Below are positions 59,573 through 64,000 of a stretch of DNA of 64,000 bases, in pieces. Numbering within the stretch: position 1 is the first letter of the stretch; the number at the start of each line of letters is the position of its first letter. This stretch comes from Heligmosomoides polygyrus polygyrus (taxonomy: Eukaryota; Nematoda; Chromadorea; Rhabditida; Heligmosomidae), in NCBI GenBank assembly GCA_947396885.1, contig OX377202.1:806001-870000 (forward strand), in the 5' to 3' direction. Under the pieces are notes generated by a model that saw only the letters and a program-made list of their open reading frames with translations, made no database searches and had not been told where the DNA came from. Both the position numbers and the translations under genes were made by a program.

Positions 59573-61191
59573 TCAGGCGGGGTTGCCTCCGCCGCCGAAG
59601 AAGTTCCGCGCTCCCGTCGAGGCCGGCTGAGCTCCGCCAGCCGTAGATGGCGACGCCTGCGACCGTGCTCGGAACCACTGGTATACGTTGAACAGCCAGA
59701 CGAGAGCGAGAAAAGCGGCTTCGAACTGAAAATGTTCCCTTAAAAAATGGGCACTAGTCGTTAATATGGCCTACATGGGGAGGCGGGAAAATGCTAATTA
59801 TAGCCAATCAGAGCGCTGACCCTATGGGCCCTTCTGGGTGGTACTCCAGCTCGGTGCGTCCCTTGACTTCCCACGTAGGCCACATTATCTACCAGCACCA
59901 AAGTCACTCCCAACCTACCGTTCCGAAGAGTAGACACACGTGGAAGTGCTTGAACATGTTGACGATGAAATAGAAGAAGTTGATCACTTGGAAGATGCAG
60001 AACAGAGCACTGTAGCCCATCTCCTAAATCAATCGATAATCGATTGCTGTAAATCGATGGCTGCTTAGTAGCAGCTAGCAGCGAGGCCGTACCGCATACG
60101 GCCATTGTGGTCTGTTCATCGGTTCCATCATGTTGCCGGCTAGCATGCCGAAGAGTAGCACGCACATTATCAGCTGGAATTCACAGCAATAAGCAGTCGA
60201 TCAATAAATCAATGTCAAATTAATTGATCCATCAATGCGTCCGTTTATGCGACCTATCCGATTATGTGATCTTACCTACTCGGACATTCGGGTTCGACGA
60301 GTCGAACAGTCTCCGCCCAACCACGCCCCTTTCAACAGAATAGCAACTGCGGTTGCCAACAGAAACAGCGGTTGCTATTCCGTTGCAATAGCAACAGTGT
60401 GTTGCTATTCTGTTGGAGGCTCGGAACACATGTTGCTATCCAGGCGCAGTGACTAGCGTGCTCCAATCGGATACGCTCGCGCCGCAAGGAAGAAGCAGAG
60501 CTAGAGCATATATGTATCTATAGCTAAAACGTTTCACACCTGCGTTCTGATGTTGATTTTTAGTTAGAATTAATCAGAATTATTGTAAACCTATATGTTA
60601 CTAGTTTAGTAATATTTAATTAATCTTTACGTTGCAATGGCACAAATTTTTGAAATCTGTTTGACCGTTTGAGGTGTGAGCGTCGCGAGGATAATGAGAA
60701 ACAGAAGCGCTCCCCACAAATCGATGAAATCGATCAGCAGATCATTATCGATCGATGTAATAGATTTTTTTGTCAATGACGAACTGCCGTTGAAACATGG
60801 ATTTGATGAGATTCTCAATCAGACAACGAAATCAGCCAACGATCAATAACGATCAATCATCATCGATTTTTTTTACTTCGGTGTGACTCCGCAGAGTCCA
60901 GAAGACGTTGTTTGAATGTGTAAATGTGGCACCTCGATCATCGTGGTCGTGATGACGAACCATCCAAACGAACGAATGCCGGGCACGAAGACGAACACCG
61001 TTTGAAGAATGACGAGGAGCTGAAAAAAATAGTGAATTTAAAAAAAAAACTTTGCAACTGATCGACAGGCAAAAGTAATTTTCAGCTGGTTTTTTGTTTT
61101 TCTATTTAAAAAACTTAGAGTTAAAAAAGCTGCTAACCAATGTGATGGGTTTGACGAGATGAGGCAGCTGCTTCATATCAAAGAATGTCAT
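59573..61191 (-). CDS. Four-pass membrane protein, MARVEL-like, paralog A (complete)
   Basis: Exons (minus) 61191-61138, 61019-60933, 60173-60093, 60023-59919 and 59725-59573 join in phase 0 throughout to 159 aa. The N-terminus is MTFFDMKQLPHLVKPITL. Helices: TM1 about 17-33 (LLVILQTVFVFVPG), TM2 about 38-58 (ending TTTMIELIMCVLLFGMLAG), TM3 about 78-98 (LFCIFQVINFFYFIVNMF) and TM4 about 109-126 (FEAAFLALVWLFNVYQWF). A Gly/Pro/Ala-rich cytosolic tail ends FFGGGGNPA. Four helices with short loops, no signal peptide and an aromatic-rich TM3 resemble MARVEL/CMTM vesicle-trafficking proteins, but other tetraspan families remain possible. A TTTTTCAG acceptor lies 8 bases before the ATG, a probable spliced-leader site. 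Intron 4 contains a family C MITE. Paralog B has the same exon layout. Confidence 0.85.
59752..59899. repeat. MITE family C, copy 3 (intron 4 of paralog A)
   Basis: AGTCGTTAATATGGCCTACA on the left and CACGTAGGCCACATTATCTA on the right are inverted mates matching the family consensus. Confidence 0.8.
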
Positions 61192-61321
61192 GATTGGCCT
61201 GAAAAATAAGAGAATAAATCATTGCACGTGTGATAAATAGTTATTGATTGATTCTCGCGACAAACTATGCACTACGCATATAGCGAGGAGAGGATAAGCA
61301 GCAGAGCGAAAGCGAAGCAAC

Positions 61322-61684
61322 ATGATGGAAGAAACACAGGCAACCCTCCAAGACGTAGAACGCCAGCTCTGCCGTTTTGTTGAGAGAAATATCGAATCCA
61401 AGAAAAAAGCACGCGTTGGACTGCGCGCGCGGTCGCGGCGCGGTTCCGCTACAGAGTCTGCACAAACGAAAGCCGCAGAACTTCACAAAGCTGCAGGAAG
61501 GAGGGTTTTAGCAGCAAAAAAGGCCATTTTCTCGTCTAAGGGAGTAGCAAGCGTACGGATGCGAAGCAGCTCCGGTAAAACATTCGAATTAAGCAAAATG
61601 AACAAAAATAACAAATTAGCCAAAAAGGTCACCAAAAGGAAGGAACCTGTATGTGCAAATTTGAGAAGAAGCGATGACGAATAA
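61322..61684 (+). CDS. Hypothetical basic protein, 120 aa, intronless ORF
   Basis: The ORF begins MMEETQATLQDVERQLC and is strongly biased: about a quarter Lys/Arg, rich in Ala, Ser and Glu, no Trp, with stretches such as KKARVGLRARSRR and NKLAKKVTKRKEP. The N-terminal 30 residues could form an amphipathic helix or coiled coil. It starts 131 bp from, and diverges from, the start of paralog A. No family is recognised. An antisense frame (61483-61962) overlaps it, as expected from reading Lys-rich codons backwards, so one of the two may be spurious. The charge bias argues for the plus strand. Without a visible poly(A) signal or splice sites the call is tentative. Confidence 0.4.
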   Translation: MMEETQATLQDVERQLCRFVERNIESKKKARVGLRARSRRGSATESAQTKAAELHKAAGRRVLAAKKAIFSSKGVASVRMRSSSGKTFELSKMNKNNKLAKKVTKRKEPVCANLRRSDDE

Positions 61685-62257
61685 TGGTGAAAATATTTGT
61701 AAAAAAGAAAAACACCGTGAAATACAAGACTGGCAGAATTCGGTCGCGCGGTCGCGAAGCGGTCACTGCTAGCTCGGTGGGTCATGGCGCATATGTGTGG
61801 CATATGTGAGTTGAGCTCAAACCGCTTATAAAACGTATGCATCCAAAGGCTCTTACCGACAAACAGTAAGCACACTCCGGATTCACGCATGTTATCGATT
61901 ATCGCGCTCCCAATCGATATCGGCAGCGAGGCAGCTGAAGTATAGACTGGGCATTTAGTCACCTGGGCTGCCCTAAGAGTCTGTTATTTCAGATTAGTTG
62001 CACTTAGATTCCGATTCTGTAACCTTCCAGCGATCTGTCACTCTGCACTTCCTGACGTCTTCTGGGATTATCACAAGTCCATATTGCTTTATCATAGCTG
62101 TATTTGTTCAATAGAACTGAACACTATACACAAACACACACAGATACAAACATGCAGAGAAAAGGGGCGGAGCAAGATCTCGAACAGATGACGATCACAG
62201 GCGATTTGTAGTCCATCAGTAGTGCAGTGGTTGTACGGAGGGCTGGGCGTCACGACT

Positions 62258-63376
62258 TCAGGCTGGATTCACACCGGCCGGGAAATTCGGTTGGAAGTTC
62301 GGCGGCGGCGCTGCGGTCGCCTGGTTGCCGCCGGGCGCCGGCGCGGGCGTGCGTGCGCGGAACCACTGATACGCATTGAACAGCCACACCACCGTCAGCA
62401 CTGCCGATTCGAACTGAAAGAGCGAATTTTGTCCAAAACAGAGGCAAAATAAATCGTAAAACACAAAATTTGGAACAAGTCGCTAATGTGGCCTGCATGG
62501 GGCGGGACGCGCTGGCCAATTACAACCAGTCAGGTAGGCGACCGAACACCGCCTCTTTGAGGTGCATAAACGTCTCATTCGATCTACTTGGTCAAGTGAT
62601 GTGTTTACCTCACTTCCTATGTAGGCGACATTAACGACTAGCACCGGAATATTTCAAAAATCAATCTAAAAATAGGAAAAATCTTCTGCTGGAAACCTAC
62701 CGTGCCGAATAACAGACAGATATGGAAATGTCCGAACATGTTGACAATGAAATAGAAGAAGTTGATCACTTGAAACACTACGAACACTCCGCTGTAGGTC
62801 ATTTCCTGAAACGATCGATAATCGACTGATTCCTAGTTATCGATCGGCTGACAAAAAATCGCGTACCGCCGTTGGCCACATCGGTGCACTCAGCATGCCG
62901 GAGGCGTTCACTGCGATCAGCGTGAAGACCAGAGCGCATATGATCAGCTGAAATTGGTGCCACCGTTTGGAAAGGAGGCCGATGAATTAGTTCCCGAACT
63001 ATCCTAATCGGAGGGGTACATGGTGGTTCGCGACTTCATTCCCGCGCAATCGCCACTTTTCGGTTGCCCCTCCCGACTAGGATAGATCCTTGGTTCCCTG
63101 TGAAAATATCGTGGCCGTAAGCCAGGTCGCTCTTCTCAATTTCTGCTGCTTTTGGTTTACGTTCACAAAATTTTAACACCTGGTTTTTCATTCCTTTCTT
63201 CTCTTTCCATTTTTTAAAATTTTTCAGTTGAATTTAAGAATTTTCTTGGAACTTCACTTTAATGCCGAAAAATAAGACAAAGCAGTAACCTCAATAATGG
63301 TGGTCGTAATGACAAACCAGCCAAATGCCCGATAACCTGGAGTGAAGACGAATATCGTCTGAAGTATGGTGAGTAT
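62258..63376 (-). CDS. Four-pass membrane protein, MARVEL-like, paralog B (5' end outside window)
   Basis: Visible exons (minus) are 63376-63290, 62947-62867, 62805-62701 and 62413-62258. They are phase 0 at all joints and have the same lengths as exons 2-5 of paralog A (87, 81, 105; last 156 versus 153). They encode QTIFVFTPGYRAFGWFVITT, LIICALVFTLIAVNASG, FQVINFFYFIVNMFGHFH and FESAVLTVVWLFNAYQWF. The tail (RTPAPAPGGNQATAAPPP, ending GVNPA) is Pro/Ala-rich where A is Gly-rich. TM3 is nearly identical between A and B, while loop 2-3 differs. The first coding exon, equivalent to A's 18 codons, was not found up to 64000 and probably lies beyond. No AATAAA was seen soon after the stop. Confidence 0.85.
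62476..62645. repeat. MITE family C, copy 4 (equivalent intron of paralog B)
   Basis: AGTCGCTAATGTGGCCTGCA and TATGTAGGCGACATTAACGA are inverted ends of the same family as copy 3. It lies between the same two exons as copy 3 does in paralog A. Confidence 0.8.
62994..63092. repeat. Short palindromic repeat in paralog B intron
   Basis: CGAACTATCCTAATCGGAGG and CCCGACTAGGATAGATCC are imperfect inverted ends about 95 bp apart. The same GATCTATCCTAGTCGGGAGG text is at 32823. Confidence 0.6.
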
Positions 63377-64000
63377 CTGAAAAAAAATCAAAGTTTTAAC
63401 ACTCAAAAACCTTATTATGGGCAATGAAAGTCGCAAAATTCGAAAAAGTATTTGTCTCTTTAAAGCATAAATAAATAAATAAATAAATAAATACTTGATT
63501 GGTTGTTTTTTCACATAAAGCTAGAAACAAGTCAATTAAATAATAAACAAACAATCATGAAAACAAATGGATAGCTAGATAAACGACTAACATTAGGGTA
63601 AACCTAAAGCATTACGGTAAAGATTACGGTAGCTAAAAAGTCAACAAAAAACAACTTTTCAACTAACGTAGTAAAGAGTGAGGAAAAATAAAATTAAAAA
63701 ACAAAATAGCGAACGAATATAAATATTAAATCCGTCTTCATTCCTGTCCTTCTTTTTTTTTGTTTAAAAAAAGCTTAAAGACAGGTGCAATTCCTTTAAA
63801 TAAAAGGCAAAGAAAATAATTTCTAATCTCCCCAAACTAATGTACAAGTTAATAGTAGCTTTGTAAACAAAAAGTGAGTAAATCGTATAAAGAGGGAATT
63901 TGCGTACAAGAAATGTGTTTTTTGTTTTACAAAATTTTTGCATAAAATCTTGTTTTCGTAAAGCATCTTTCTCATTATAAAACAACTAAAATAACTATAA
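63377..64000. other. AT-rich DNA, presumably intron of paralog B
   Basis: Strongly AT-rich with an (AATA)n tract at about 63470-63492 and a small TTAGGGTAAACCTAA palindrome near 63595. No exon was recognised. It probably belongs to the intron before the first visible exon of paralog B. Confidence 0.45.

Noticed and set aside
61483..61962. 159-codon minus-strand open frame rich in Phe/Leu
   Set aside because: It is the antisense of a Lys/Arg-rich plus-strand ORF; hydrophobicity follows from reading AAA/AAG backwards, and no splice link to the four-pass genes was found.

Overview
The window looks like nuclear DNA of a parasitic clade V (strongylid) nematode, most likely a hookworm-type genome. 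The reasons are a nematode-type beta-tubulin, a nematode tyrosinase with paired ShK domains, a CPG4-like secreted protein, short introns ending in TTTCAG next to long transposon-filled ones, AATAAA poly(A) signals, and dense RTE, CR1, Penelope, BEL/Pao, mariner, SINE and foldback-MITE debris. The species assignment is inference from family resemblance; no search was possible.

Layout. 1-8 kb is gene-poor. A complete 8-exon beta-tubulin gene runs 8455-15767 (+, 449 aa). A degenerate tandem repeat field follows (16.1-17.8 kb). A 5-exon secreted CPG4-like gene lies at 18693-21075 (+, 229 aa). From 22.6 to 29 kb there is a 5'-truncated CR1-like LINE and then a mariner copy (about 25346-29039) split by a 2.4-kb foldback element (26333-28740) with a 3-bp target duplication. 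A two-exon gene for a 67-aa secreted peptide is at 30866-31137 (-), with a TATA box. 31.3-42.8 kb is mostly repeats: SINEs, a broken DDE transposase, a BEL/Pao gag remnant and a CR1 fragment.

The largest gene is a 14-exon tyrosinase on the minus strand (55784 down to 42869). I assembled it exon by exon in consistent phase into a 623-aa protein with a signal peptide, a Pro/Thr-rich stretch, a type-3 copper tyrosinase domain and two ShK domains. Its introns hold many transposons: an RTE fragment, a Penelope GIY-YIG fragment with a hammerhead-like motif, and at least seven MITEs or foldbacks.

The right end (58.4-64 kb) has a 50-aa single-pass membrane microprotein gene (+) that converges on the first of two tandem, identically organised four-pass membrane protein genes (-, MARVEL-like). 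The second paralog runs off the window. A small basic ORF sits between the paralogs.

The genes do not form an operon or a shared pathway. They are unrelated host genes (cytoskeleton, secreted or cuticle proteins, membrane proteins) spread through transposon-rich DNA. The most notable non-genic structures are the transposon-in-transposon nesting with its exact target duplication, MITEs of one family in the equivalent intron of both membrane-protein paralogs, a tRNA-headed SINE family with six copies, and several palindromic families carrying the CGACAAGAGCGAC motif.
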